64,000 nucleotides of DNA from assembly GCF_007828955.1 (NCBI RefSeq), contig NZ_VIVR01000001.1:1488001-1552000 (forward strand), in the 5' to 3' direction. Within the stretch, counting starts at the first letter, position 1. Each line of letters begins with the position of its first letter. This document shows positions 53,323 through 61,686 of the stretch, piece after piece. A program made the position numbers and the translations under genes. The notes under the pieces were generated by a model that had not been told where the DNA came from, searched no databases, and was given only the letters and a program-made list of their open reading frames with translations. The DNA is from Kitasatospora atroaurantiaca. GTDB taxonomy: Bacteria; Actinomycetota; Actinomycetes; Streptomycetales; Streptomycetaceae.

Positions 53323-54822
53323 CTACTCGGTCCAGAGCACGGCAGCCGTACGGTCGTCGGCGTAGCCCTTGGCGCGGACCTGGACCTGGCGGAGGAAGTC
53401 GACCGTCCCCGGTGGGTGCGGGTGGGCCCAGTGGCTGGAGAGGAAGTGCGCGACGGCCGGCTCGTCCGCGATCGGCTCGGCCAGACCGGGCGTGCAGAGC
53501 AGCAGGATGTCGCCGGGAGTCGCCGGGACGAGGCGGAACCGGAACGGGCGCGGAGTCTGATCGGCGGTCGCGGGAGCCGGTGGCCGGCCGTCCGGGTGGT
53601 GCAGCAGGCGGGCCGCGTACGCGTCGATCCAGTGGCCCGAGCGGAGCAGGTAGAGCCCGCCGGGGCCGATGCCGAAGGCGGCGCGGTGGGTGGCCTCCGG
53701 GTCCAGCGAGACCAGCAGGCAGTGCAGCGAACCGCTGTCGGGTGATGACAGGTCGGGTGACTGTCCATCAGGTGCGGGCTCGTCGATCGGGTCGTCGGGC
53801 TCGTCGGGGCCGGTCGGCCCGGTGGCGGCGGAGGACCTGAGCGGGACGGCCGCACGGGCGGTGAGGCGCTGCAGACCGTAGCGCAGGCGGTCCCGGGCGC
53901 CGGCGCGCAGGTCGGCCGCGAGTTCGGGGCGGCTGCGCCCGATGGCGGCGGCGAGGTGCTTGCACGCCTCGGCCGCCAGGGACGAGGGGATCTGCGAGCG
54001 GCTCGGGGCCCCGAGGACGGCCAGCAGCAGGCCCTCCTCCCCCTCGCCGAAGCGGGTGACCAGCAGCGCGTCCCGACGGGATTCGCCCCGGTACCGGGCG
54101 GAGTCCCCCCGTACGGAGACCGCTCGGAGGGTCGCCGCCCCGTACTGGGCGCCTTCGAGGACGGTGTCGGGGACGAGGGCGGCGAGCATGTCGGGGTCCG
54201 AGGCCGGCAGCGCGGTGGGTTCGGGCCCGTACGTGGGAGGGCGCTCACCGACGTGAGGGACGGGCGGCTGGTACGGCTTGGCGGTGGCCGGGTGGCTGGG
54301 CATCGGGTCGGGGGGCTCAACGATGGTGGCGGTCTCGGTGGACTCGGGCTCCTGCGCAGCGGGGGCAGGCGCGGGGTCCTCCGCGGCGGGAAGGGCCGTG
54401 GCCGCGGAGTCGGAGCCGGAGTCGGAGCCGTCCGACGCAGGAGCAGCCGACGCCGGAGCCGACGGCTCAGGTTCGGGGGCGGGCTGCTCGGCGGGGGGCT
54501 GCTCGGCGGCGGGCTCTCCCGTCCGCTGGGAGCCGATCATGCCTGCGGCCGAGTCGAACCAGTCGTCGACGCTGGCGTCGGCCGGAGCCGCTGAGGAAAC
54601 GGCGGGTTCCGCATCGTCCGCAGCGGGCTCCGGCGGGGCGGGACGATCCCCCGTCCGCTGAACTCCGATCATGCCCGCCGCCGAGTCGAACCAGTCGTCG
54701 ACGCTGCCCTCGCCCGCCGAGGCGTCCGGGGTGTCCGGCAGGGTGCCCGCCGGGCCCTCGTACACCGTGTGCCACCAGCCGTCCTCCGGCCGGTGCTGCG
54801 GGGGTGCGCCCTGGTTGCTCAT
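53323..54822 (-). CDS. PP2C-like phosphatase domain protein with repeated DWFDSAAGMIG motif
   Basis: The 499-residue protein has a C-terminal PP2C-like domain (about 225-499; EGEEGLLLAVLGAPSRSQIP, ILLLCTPGLAEPIADEP, DDRTAAVLW). The usual PP2C metal aspartates are only partly visible, so activity is uncertain. The N-terminal 220 residues are Pro/Ala/Glu-rich and disordered, with two nearly identical copies of SVDDWFDSAAGMIGxQRTG at 40-58 and 84-102. ATG 54822 has a GAGGAG site. The repeats may be docking or phospho-acceptor sites. It is convergent with the TetR gene. Confidence 0.82.
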   Translation of the reverse strand: MSNQGAPPQHRPEDGWWHTVYEGPAGTLPDTPDASAGEGSVDDWFDSAAGMIGVQRTGDRPAPPEPAADDAEPAVSSAAPADASVDDWFDSAAGMIGSQRTGEPAAEQPPAEQPAPEPEPSAPASAAPASDGSDSGSDSAATALPAAEDPAPAPAAQEPESTETATIVEPPDPMPSHPATAKPYQPPVPHVGERPPTYGPEPTALPASDPDMLAALVPDTVLEGAQYGAATLRAVSVRGDSARYRGESRRDALLVTRFGEGEEGLLLAVLGAPSRSQIPSSLAAEACKHLAAAIGRSRPELAADLRAGARDRLRYGLQRLTARAAVPLRSSAATGPTGPDEPDDPIDEPAPDGQSPDLSSPDSGSLHCLLVSLDPEATHRAAFGIGPGGLYLLRSGHWIDAYAARLLHHPDGRPPAPATADQTPRPFRFRLVPATPGDILLLCTPGLAEPIADEPAVAHFLSSHWAHPHPPGTVDFLRQVQVRAKGYADDRTAAVLWTE

Positions 54823-54883
54823 CTGGCGGCTCCTCGTCCGTATGTGCCGTCTGCCGAGCGGGCTGAGTGCCGGACTCGACGTC

Positions 54884-54926
54884 ATTGTCCCCAAGGAGAA
54901 CGACGGTGTCCGGGATTCGGGGACAA
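54884..54926. promoter_or_regulatory. Inverted repeat TTGTCCCC/GGGGACAA
   Basis: TTGTCCCC (54885-54892) and GGGGACAA (54919-54926) are perfect eight-base arms in the upstream region of the PP2C-like gene, which is otherwise empty of genes up to 55097. Confidence 0.35.
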
Positions 54927-55097
54927 CCGATCACCCTGTGGGGGCAGCGATCCGGCCAGTGCCTGGTCCGATGCGTCCGACCTGCCCGGAACTGCCCCAA
55001 GCAGGGCCGATTCAGCCGGACAAAGTCTCGGGCAATGCGGAAAGTGATGGCCCGTGAGGGGCATCGCTTCACTCGTTCGGCTGATTAATATGTCCGC

Positions 55098-55610
55098 ATG
55101 ACCGCGCCGGGAGTCACCGCACCGCCGCCGGGGAGGGCCACGTACGCGGGCCGCCCGGCAGGCGTGCTCTGTGCACTGGTGCTGGCGGGTCTGCTGGTGG
55201 TGCTCCCGTCCGCTGGACGCGCCCAGGCGGTGGGCGCGAAGCAGGTACCGCCTGCTGTGACCACGGTCACCGGGCCCGCCGCGCACACGGCGCACGCGGT
55301 CCACTCGCTCTCCGCGGCCCAGGGGATCTCTGCCCACCACGGGGCCCCGATCGGCGCGCCGACGGATGCCGGACTGCCGCTCACCTGGTGCTCGGCCGAC
55401 GGCGAACACCCGCTGCCGGGCAACGGCTGCTCCAGCCATCCGTACTGCGGCCAGGAGTCCCAGCTGCCGAACGCGCCGCCGCAGCCCGCAGCCGCCGTCC
55501 CCGCACAGCTGAGTCCGCCGCGGGCACTGCCGAGCCCGGCACCGCTCACCACCCTGGCCGGGCCCGACCTCGCGCCGGACCTCCATGCCCTGCAGGTCCT
55601 CCGGACCTGA
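55098..55610 (+). CDS. Small exported Cys/His-containing protein of unknown function
   Basis: The 170-residue product has one hydrophobic segment (GVLCALVLAGLLVVLPSAGRA, about 23-43) that is either a signal peptide or an anchor. The exported part is His-rich in the middle (HTAHAVHSL, SAHHGAP) and has CSADGEHPLPGNGC and HPYCGQE, so three cysteines lie among histidines. The C-terminus is Pro/Ala-rich. I do not recognise a family. The ATG follows TAATAT by six bases, a good leaderless promoter. DUF3105 and DUF305 genes follow directly, which suggests a shared, perhaps metal-related, envelope role. Confidence 0.75.
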   Translation: MTAPGVTAPPPGRATYAGRPAGVLCALVLAGLLVVLPSAGRAQAVGAKQVPPAVTTVTGPAAHTAHAVHSLSAAQGISAHHGAPIGAPTDAGLPLTWCSADGEHPLPGNGCSSHPYCGQESQLPNAPPQPAAAVPAQLSPPRALPSPAPLTTLAGPDLAPDLHALQVLRT

Positions 55611-55724
55611 GCGGAACCCACCGTCGGCCCGCGCCGCCTCGCGGACGGTCCGACGGCTCCGCCTCCCCGCCACACCCGCATACCGCCGTGCCCAGAGCGC
55701 ACGGCGGGGACAAGGACAATTTCC

Positions 55725-56399
55725 ATGGGTTCCGCCTCCAAGCAGTCCAACAAGGCGAGCAAGTCGAACGCCGGCCGCCCGAGCCCCACCGACCGCCGCG
55801 CGCGGATCGCCGAGCTGCGCGCCGAGGAGGAGCGCCGCGACCGGCGTAACAAGATCCTCGCGATCAGCGTGGCGAGTCTGCTGGTGGCCGCCATGATCGG
55901 CGGCGGCGCGTGGATCGCGCTGGACGCGAAGTCGAAGCAGGACGCCAAGGACGCCGCGGCAAAGGCTCCGGTCACGGGCGTGAAGACCTTCGACAACCTC
56001 TCCCGCAACCACGTCCAGACCAAGGTCAGCTACCCGCAGACCCCGCCGGTCGGCGGCGACCACAACCCTGTCTGGCTGAACTGCATGGGCGTCGTCTACG
56101 ACAAGCCGGTCGTGAACGAGAACGCCGTTCACTCGCTGGAGCACGGCGCGGTCTGGGTCACCTACAACGGCAAGGCGAGCGCCGACGACATCAAGACGCT
56201 GTCGGAGAAGGTGAAGGCGACGCCGTACTCGTTCATGAGCCCGTACCCGGACGAGCAGGGCACCGTCACGCTGACCGCCTGGGGCACCCAGCTGACGGTG
56301 GACAGTGCCAGTGACCCGCGGGTCGGCCAGTTCTTCACCAAGTACGTGCAGGGCCCGCAGACCCAGGAGCCGGGGGCGTCGTGCAGCACCGCCCAGTGA
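55725..56399 (+). CDS. DUF3105 membrane-anchored protein
   Basis: The 224-residue protein has a Lys/Arg-rich cytoplasmic start, one membrane helix (about 45-65) and an outer DUF3105 domain with YPQTPPVGGDHNPVWLNCMG, NAVHSLEHGAVWVTY and a C-terminal Cys. Conserved His residues (GGDHNPVW, VHSLEHG) could bind a metal. The role of the family is not established. Its last bases overlap the next gene's start, so the two are co-translated. Confidence 0.9.
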   Translation: MGSASKQSNKASKSNAGRPSPTDRRARIAELRAEEERRDRRNKILAISVASLLVAAMIGGGAWIALDAKSKQDAKDAAAKAPVTGVKTFDNLSRNHVQTKVSYPQTPPVGGDHNPVWLNCMGVVYDKPVVNENAVHSLEHGAVWVTYNGKASADDIKTLSEKVKATPYSFMSPYPDEQGTVTLTAWGTQLTVDSASDPRVGQFFTKYVQGPQTQEPGASCSTAQ

Positions 56400-57079
56400 C
56401 GGACGAGGCCGACCCGGAGACGGCTGTCGAGGAGCGGCCGGCGGGGCGTCGGCGGTGGATGTGGTGGCCGGCGGCGCTGGCCGCCGTCGTGGCGCTCTGC
56501 CTGGGCGTTCCGGCGCTCCTGGCGGGCGGCACGTCCGCCTCCGGTACCGCGGCGACCGCGCCCGCGAGTGACTCGCCCGAGGCCGGGTTCGCCCGGGACA
56601 TGGCGACCCACCACCAGCAGGCGATCGACATGTCGTTCATCGTCCGGGACCGGACGCAGGACACCGCCGTCCGCAACCTGGCCTTCGACATCATCAACAC
56701 CCAGGCCAACCAGCGCGGCATGCTGACGGGCTGGCTGGACCAGTGGGGGCTGACGCAGAGCTCGGCCGCCAAGCCGATGGCGTGGATGCGGATGGACCAC
56801 GACTACCAGGCGCACGACGGCTCCCTGATGCCGGGCATGGCCACCAACACGGAGCTCGAGAAGCTGCGCGGGCTCAGCGGCCGGGACGCCGAGGTGTACT
56901 ACCTGCAGCTGATGATCCAGCACCACAAGGGCGGGGTCGCGATGGCCCAGGGCTATGTCGACCTCAGCGCCAACGCGGTGGAGAAGCGCCTCGCCCAGAC
57001 CATGGTCAACGGGCAGCGTTCCGAGATCGACCTGATCACCGGGATGCTCGCGGAGCGCGGCGCCAAGCCGCTCTCCTGA
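56396..57079 (+). CDS. DUF305 membrane-anchored protein
   Basis: The 227-residue product has an N-terminal membrane helix (about 22-47) and a DUF305 helical-bundle domain with the paired motifs DMATHHQQAIDMS and MIQHHKGGVAMAQGY. The His and Met residues of these motifs make copper or another metal a plausible ligand. The GTG at 56396 overlaps the DUF3105 stop by four bases (GTGA); GTG 56381 is an alternative start. DUF3105-DUF305 pairs are common in actinobacteria. A strong terminator follows. Confidence 0.9.
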   Translation: MTDEADPETAVEERPAGRRRWMWWPAALAAVVALCLGVPALLAGGTSASGTAATAPASDSPEAGFARDMATHHQQAIDMSFIVRDRTQDTAVRNLAFDIINTQANQRGMLTGWLDQWGLTQSSAAKPMAWMRMDHDYQAHDGSLMPGMATNTELEKLRGLSGRDAEVYYLQLMIQHHKGGVAMAQGYVDLSANAVEKRLAQTMVNGQRSEIDLITGMLAERGAKPLS

Positions 57080-57094
57080 TCACTCGCCGGCCCT

Positions 57095-57132
57095 CCGGGG
57101 TGCGGTGGACGGTCCCGTCCGCCGCACCCCGG
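57095..57132. terminator. Terminator of the DUF3105-DUF305 operon
   Basis: CCGGGGTGCGGTGGACGG and CCGTCCGCCGCACCCCGG form an 18-pair stem with a single G-U pair and a two-base loop, followed by a short T run. Confidence 0.9.
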
Positions 57133-57194
57133 TCGTGTTTTCGCGCCCAGGCCGCACCTTCGGTGCCGCCGGAGCCCGGGAACCGGCGCCCCCT

Positions 57195-58649
57195 TCAGCG
57201 CCGCGCCCGTACGCCTGCCGACAGCAGCGCCGCCTGCGCGGCCACGGCGACCAGCAGCACCAGCACCGCCCGGCCGCCTACCGCATGGCCGGCCAGGTGC
57301 ACGGCGAGCACGGGCAGCGCCGTGCCGAGGGCGGTGCCCAGGCTGCGGACCATGTTGACCAGGCCGCCGCCGACCGCCGAGCTCTCGGCGGGGATCGCGC
57401 GCATCACCAGCGCGTTGTTGGCCGGGAGCATGAGGCCGAGGCCGTAGCCGGCGACGAGGAGCGGCCCGGCGAAGGAGGCCGGGGCTGCCGGGAGCAGTGC
57501 TGCCAGGGCCAGGCCGAGGCCCGCGACCAGTGCCCCGAGGCGGCAGCGCGTCGCGTCGGGCCAGCCTCCGGGCAGCAGGCTACCGCCGACCGTAGCGGCG
57601 ACCGCGAAGGCGGCGGGCAGCGCGGTGATCACCAGCCCGGCGGTGGTCACCGGTACGCCGGCGCCGACCAGCATGACCGGACCGAGGACCAGCGGGCAGA
57701 ACAGCAGCAGATAGCCGATCAGTGCCACCACCAGCCCGGCCCGGATGCCGGGGGTGTTGACCAGGCCCGGCGGGATGATCGGCCGGTCCGCGCGCTGCTC
57801 CTGCCTGGCCAGCGCCACCGCCAGCACGGCGGCGAGGAGGAGCAGCGCGGCCACCGCCCAGCCGGGCAGGGGCAGCCCGGAGGCGGTGGAGAGGGCGAGC
57901 AGCAGTGCGGTGGACGAGCCCGCCAGCAGGACCAGCCCGAGCAGGTCGAAGCGCCTCTCACCCCGGCCCTCATCTCCCCCGGTGGCCAACTCGGTGGCAG
58001 GGCGCCCCTGCGGGTGGGTCCGCGGGAGCAGGAACCACCCGGCCAGGATGCCGAGCAGGCCGATCGGGACGTTGATCCAGAACACCCAGCGCCACGAGGC
58101 GTGTGCCACCAGCAGCCCGCCGAGGGTCGGGCCGAGCGCGAGGCCGAGCGCCTGGGCGGCAGCCTGGACGCCGAGCGCGGTACGCATGGCCCGTTCCGGC
58201 ACCCCGCGCGCCACCAGAGCCACGCTGTTGGCCTGCATCATCGCGCCGCCGACGGCCTGCACCGCCCGCCAGGCCACCAGCTGGGCCAGGCTGCCCGAGA
58301 GTCCCGCGCCCAGCGAGGCGAGTGCGAAGACCGCGAAGCCGCCCAGGTACATGGTCTTGCGGCCGACCAGGTCGGAGAGCCGGCCGATCGGCGCCAGCAG
58401 GGCCACCAGGACCAGGAGGTAGGCGAGCGCGACCCACTCGACGGCGGCGAAGTTGGCCCGGAAGCCGCTCTCCAGGGCCGGGAAGGCCAGGGCCGTGATG
58501 CTCGCGGTGAGCTGCCCCAGGAAGGCCCCCAGGCAGACCGTGCCGACGGCCAACCAGTGGGCGTGCCGCCAGGCTGCGATCTGACGGGGACGAGGGCGCT
58601 CCGTGAGCAGTCGGCTGTCGAGGAGACGAGGTCGGCGGTCGGTGCTCAT
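57195..58649 (-). CDS. MFS transporter, DHA2-type drug exporter
   Basis: The 484-residue protein has 14 hydrophobic segments and the MFS loop motif GRLSDLVGRKTMYLGG (about 88-103), as in proton-driven drug exporters of the DHA2 family. The motif C-like GPTLGGLLVAHASWRWVFWINVP is present. ATG 58649 follows TATATT by six bases, so the transcript is probably leaderless. It is divergent from a MarR regulator at 58785, with direct repeats TACTCGCTGA between them, a classic MarR-exporter pair. Confidence 0.93.
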   Translation of the reverse strand: MSTDRRPRLLDSRLLTERPRPRQIAAWRHAHWLAVGTVCLGAFLGQLTASITALAFPALESGFRANFAAVEWVALAYLLVLVALLAPIGRLSDLVGRKTMYLGGFAVFALASLGAGLSGSLAQLVAWRAVQAVGGAMMQANSVALVARGVPERAMRTALGVQAAAQALGLALGPTLGGLLVAHASWRWVFWINVPIGLLGILAGWFLLPRTHPQGRPATELATGGDEGRGERRFDLLGLVLLAGSSTALLLALSTASGLPLPGWAVAALLLLAAVLAVALARQEQRADRPIIPPGLVNTPGIRAGLVVALIGYLLLFCPLVLGPVMLVGAGVPVTTAGLVITALPAAFAVAATVGGSLLPGGWPDATRCRLGALVAGLGLALAALLPAAPASFAGPLLVAGYGLGLMLPANNALVMRAIPAESSAVGGGLVNMVRSLGTALGTALPVLAVHLAGHAVGGRAVLVLLVAVAAQAALLSAGVRARR

Positions 58650-58674
58650 GGGCCGAATATATCTGCTGCAGAAC

Positions 58675-58732
58675 TACTCGCTGAACGAACCAGTCCCTGT
58701 GCGATCACATCGTTGCAGGATGTACTCGCTGA
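58675..58732. promoter_or_regulatory. Direct repeats TACTCGCTGA between MFS and MarR genes
   Basis: TACTCGCTGA occurs at 58675-58684 and 58723-58732, 48 bases apart, each next to one of the divergent promoters. They are candidate binding sites of the MarR protein. Confidence 0.6.
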
Positions 58733-58784
58733 CAGATCTGGTCACCCAGCGAGGCATCTGCTACGAAGCGCTACGCTGTCGGCC

Positions 58785-59345
58785 ATGCCGTCGCTGCCCG
58801 ACTCCGACCCCGGTTCGCCCTCCCCCGCCCTCGCCGCCTCCGAGGCGGGCCCGGCCGCCGGCGGCGGGTCCGCGTTCGAGGAGGCGGCGGCGATCGAGCG
58901 CGCCCAACGGCTGACCGATGTGATCACCCGACTGCGTCGAGCCCTGCGCAGCAGCATCCGCACCGACTACCCCTGGGAGTCGCTGCCGATGGCCCAGGTG
59001 GAGCTCCTGCAGACGCTGGCCGCGGCCCCCCTGCGGGTGGGCGAGCTGGCGGCCCGTCAGCGCCTCGCACCCAACACCGTGAGCGGGCTGGTCGGCAAGC
59101 TGCTGGAGGCGGGCTTCGTGGACCGGCAGGCCGACCCCGGCGACCGCCGTACCGCGCGGATCGCCCTGACCGAGGCGGGTCACCAGCAGCTCCGGGACTG
59201 GCAGCGGGCGCACGAGCGACGGATGGCCGACGCCCTGGAGAGCCTCTCCCGTGCGGACCGCGAGGCCGTCATGGGCGCTCTGCCGGGTCTTGAGCTGCTG
59301 GCCAAGGCCCTGGCGGGCTCCGGCCCGGAGGACCGTACGGGCTGA
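58785..59345 (+). CDS. MarR-family transcriptional regulator of the MFS exporter
   Basis: A 186-residue MarR protein with a disordered Ser/Pro-rich start and a DNA-binding core (LRVGELAARQRLAPNTVSGLVGKLLEAGFVDRQADPGDRRTARIAL). ATG 58785 has no ribosome-binding site and follows TACGCT by seven bases, suggesting a leaderless transcript. Its divergence from the exporter gene makes it the likely repressor. A nine-base tandem repeat (CTGACGGAC) begins at its stop codon. Confidence 0.9.
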   Translation: MPSLPDSDPGSPSPALAASEAGPAAGGGSAFEEAAAIERAQRLTDVITRLRRALRSSIRTDYPWESLPMAQVELLQTLAAAPLRVGELAARQRLAPNTVSGLVGKLLEAGFVDRQADPGDRRTARIALTEAGHQQLRDWQRAHERRMADALESLSRADREAVMGALPGLELLAKALAGSGPEDRTG

Positions 59346-59377
59346 CGGACCTGACGGACCTGGCGGACCTGACGGAG
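59343..59377. repeat. Nine-base tandem repeat at the marR stop codon
   Basis: Four consecutive CTGACGGAC-like units, one with a single change, cover the marR stop and the short gap to the convergent ogt gene. Confidence 0.7.
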
Positions 59378-59394
59378 CGCCGGTCGACAGCCCG

Positions 59395-59898
59395 TCAGAA
59401 CAGCGTGCCGCGCTCGAGCTCCAGCAGCCACCGCTTGCGCTCCACCCCGGCCGCGAAGCCGGTGAGCGCGCCGTTCGCCCCCATCACCCGGTGGCACGGC
59501 CGGATCACCAGCAGCGGGTTCGCACCCACCGCCCCGCCCACTGCCCGCACGGCGCGCGGCGACTGACCGGCGGCCGCGCCGAGTTCGCCGTAGGTGACGG
59601 TCCCGCCGTACGGGATGTCGTCCAGCGCCGCCCAGATCCGCTGCCGGAACTTGGTGCCGACCGGCGCCAGCGGCAGGTCGAAGACGGTCAGCTCACCCGC
59701 GAAGTAGGCCGCCAGCTGTTCGACCGCCGGCGCCAGCGCCGCCGCGTCGGGCTCCCAGTCCGCGTCGGGCTCACCGCGTGCGCCCTTCTGCCCGGGCGCC
59801 GTGACGGTCGCGAGCGCCGCCGGGCCGTTCCCGTCCACGAAACCGCTCAGCAGCAGTCGGCCCAGTGGGCTCTCCATGGTCGTGAAGACCGTCGTCAT
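59395..59898 (-). CDS. ogt: Methylated-DNA-protein cysteine methyltransferase
   Basis: The 167-residue suicide enzyme transfers alkyl groups from O6-alkylguanine or O4-alkylthymine to its own Cys135 in IRPCHRVMG. The asparagine hinge and helix-turn-helix (TVTYGELGAAAGQSPRAVRAVGGAVGANP) precede it. Its start overlaps the alkA stop by four bases, so the two repair genes are translated together. It is convergent with the MarR gene. Confidence 0.95.
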   Translation of the reverse strand: MTTVFTTMESPLGRLLLSGFVDGNGPAALATVTAPGQKGARGEPDADWEPDAAALAPAVEQLAAYFAGELTVFDLPLAPVGTKFRQRIWAALDDIPYGGTVTYGELGAAAGQSPRAVRAVGGAVGANPLLVIRPCHRVMGANGALTGFAAGVERKRWLLELERGTLF

Positions 59899-61400
59899 GC
59901 CTTCTCACGCTCCTCCGTGGACGGTGCCGTCCAGAGCCGGTGGACAGCATACGAGCGCCACGGCGCCCACGCCGGGGCGACCGCGGCGGCCGCCTTCGGG
60001 TCGCCCGGTTGCCCGAGCCGCACGAGTCCGTGCCGCACCCCGGCGTCACTGGGCAGGAACACGTCCGGGTCGGCGAGTGCCCGCATCCGCAGGTATCCCA
60101 CGGTCCACGGGCCGATCCCGGGCAGCGCCAGCAGCTCGGCCGCCGCAGCCTCGCGGTCCACACCGCCGTCCAGCCGGACCTCGCCCTCCGCGAGCGCGGC
60201 ACAGAGCCCGCGCAGGGCCCGGCGGCGCGCCTCCGGCATCGCGAGGTCGGCCGGATCGGCCTCGGCGAGGGCGGTCGTGGCCGGGAAGAGCATCCGCAGT
60301 CCGCCGCTGGGCTCCGGGAGTGCCCGGCCGTAGCGCTCGGCCAGTCTCCCGGCCAGCGTGCGCGCCGAGGTGACGGTGATCTGCTGCCCGAGCACCGCCC
60401 GCACGGCGAGCTCGTGCGGGTCGACGTGGCCGGGCGAGCGGATGCCGGGGCGGGAGCGCACCAGCTCGCTCAGCACCGGGTCCGCTCCGAGCTGTCCGTC
60501 CACCGCGTCCGGGTCGGCGTCCAGGTCGAAGAGGGCGCGCAGGCGGTACACGGCGGTGGTCAGGTCGCGCAGTTCCGTCAGCTGCAGCCGGCAGTCCAGC
60601 CACCCCCGGTCGGGCTGGTCGCCCGCGCCCAGCCCGTCCACCTCGGCGATGCCGTGCCCGTACGGGAGCGCGAGTGTGCGGCGGTACGTCCGGACGCCGG
60701 GCCGCTCACCGGGCACCACCTCCTCGATGCCGGGGACGGCACGCAGCGCGAGGAAGTCGAGCAGGTGGTCACTGTCGAGCGCCCCCCGGTACGCCAGGCG
60801 AAGGCTGATCGTCCCGGCCGGTGCCGCACCGCGTCGGCCCGCCCCGGCTTCGGCGCGCAGGCCGCTCGGGGTGCGGTCGTAGACCTCGCGCACGGTGTCG
60901 TTGAACTGTCGTACGGAGGAGAAGCCGGATGCGAAGGCCACCTCGGTGACGGGCAGTTCGGTGGTCTGCAGCAGCAGTCGGGCGGTCTGGGCGCGCTGGG
61001 CGCGGGCCAGGGCGATCGGCCCCGCACCGAGTTCGGCGGTGAGCTGGCGCTGCACCTGGCGGGAGCTGTAGCCGAGGCGGTCGGCGAGGCCCGCGACACC
61101 CTCGCGGTCCACCACGCCGTCGCCGATCAGCCGCATCGCCCGGCCCACCAGGTCGGCCCGGTGGTTCCACTCGGGCGAGCCGGGGACGGAGTCGGGGCGG
61201 CAGCGGCGGCAGGCCCGGTAGCCGGCGCCCTGAGCGGCGGCCGCGGTCGGGTAGAAGGTGCAGTTGACGCGCTTCGGTGTCACCGCCGGGCAGCTCGGGC
61301 GGCAGTAGATGCCGGTGGTGCGGACGGCGGTGAAGAACACACCGTCGAAACGGGCGTCCCGGCTGTCCACGGCTCGGTACCTGGTGTCGTCGTCGATCAC
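59895..61400 (-). CDS. alkA: Ada-type regulator fused to AlkA 3-methyladenine DNA glycosylase
   Basis: The 501-residue protein senses and repairs DNA methylation. An N-terminal Ada zinc domain (Cys33, Cys37, Cys64, Cys67; Cys33 would accept methyl groups from phosphotriesters) is followed by an AraC-type helix-turn-helix pair (about 82-185), an AlkA N-terminal domain and a HhH-GPD glycosylase core with LPGIGPWTVGYLRMRALADPD, whose last Asp is catalytic. GTG 61400 has a GGAGGAC site. The ogt gene follows with a four-base overlap. Methylated Ada domain probably activates its own operon. Confidence 0.95.
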   Translation of the reverse strand: MIDDDTRYRAVDSRDARFDGVFFTAVRTTGIYCRPSCPAVTPKRVNCTFYPTAAAAQGAGYRACRRCRPDSVPGSPEWNHRADLVGRAMRLIGDGVVDREGVAGLADRLGYSSRQVQRQLTAELGAGPIALARAQRAQTARLLLQTTELPVTEVAFASGFSSVRQFNDTVREVYDRTPSGLRAEAGAGRRGAAPAGTISLRLAYRGALDSDHLLDFLALRAVPGIEEVVPGERPGVRTYRRTLALPYGHGIAEVDGLGAGDQPDRGWLDCRLQLTELRDLTTAVYRLRALFDLDADPDAVDGQLGADPVLSELVRSRPGIRSPGHVDPHELAVRAVLGQQITVTSARTLAGRLAERYGRALPEPSGGLRMLFPATTALAEADPADLAMPEARRRALRGLCAALAEGEVRLDGGVDREAAAAELLALPGIGPWTVGYLRMRALADPDVFLPSDAGVRHGLVRLGQPGDPKAAAAVAPAWAPWRSYAVHRLWTAPSTEEREKA

Positions 61401-61475
61401 GTCCTCCAGTCTGAAGCACCGGCCGGGCGCCGACTGGCGGAAAACCGACGTCAGCGTCGGGCAAGCCCGCGCGAG

Positions 61476-61560
61476 CGGCGGGTCAGCCCCGGGCAGCCGG
61501 CGGGTCAGCCCGGGGCGTCGGCGGGCGCGTCGCGGGCAGCGGCGGGCGAGTCACGGGGGC
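61476..61560. repeat. Four imperfect 21-base tandem repeats
   Basis: Units starting CGGCGGG at 61476, 61498, 61519 and 61540 (first of 22, the rest of 21 bases) lie between the divergent alkA and LacI-family genes. The first two share CGGCGGGTCAGCCC and the last two are more diverged. Confidence 0.8.
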
Positions 61561-61576
61561 TGTCGGATCCAGCTTG

Positions 61577-61590
61577 TGGGAGCGCTCTCA
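61577..61590. promoter_or_regulatory. CebR-like LacI-family operator
   Basis: TGGGAGCGCTCTCA differs at one base from the CebR box TGGGAGCGCTCCCA of Streptomyces. It lies 96 bases upstream of the LacI-family gene, consistent with autorepression. Confidence 0.8.
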
Positions 61591-61686
61591 GTAGCTGCTG
61601 CGGACCCGATAGGCTTCGCGCAGACGGTCCGGCGCCACATGCCGGATCCGAGCCCGCCTGCAGAGATCTCCGGAGAGGAGCCCGCG

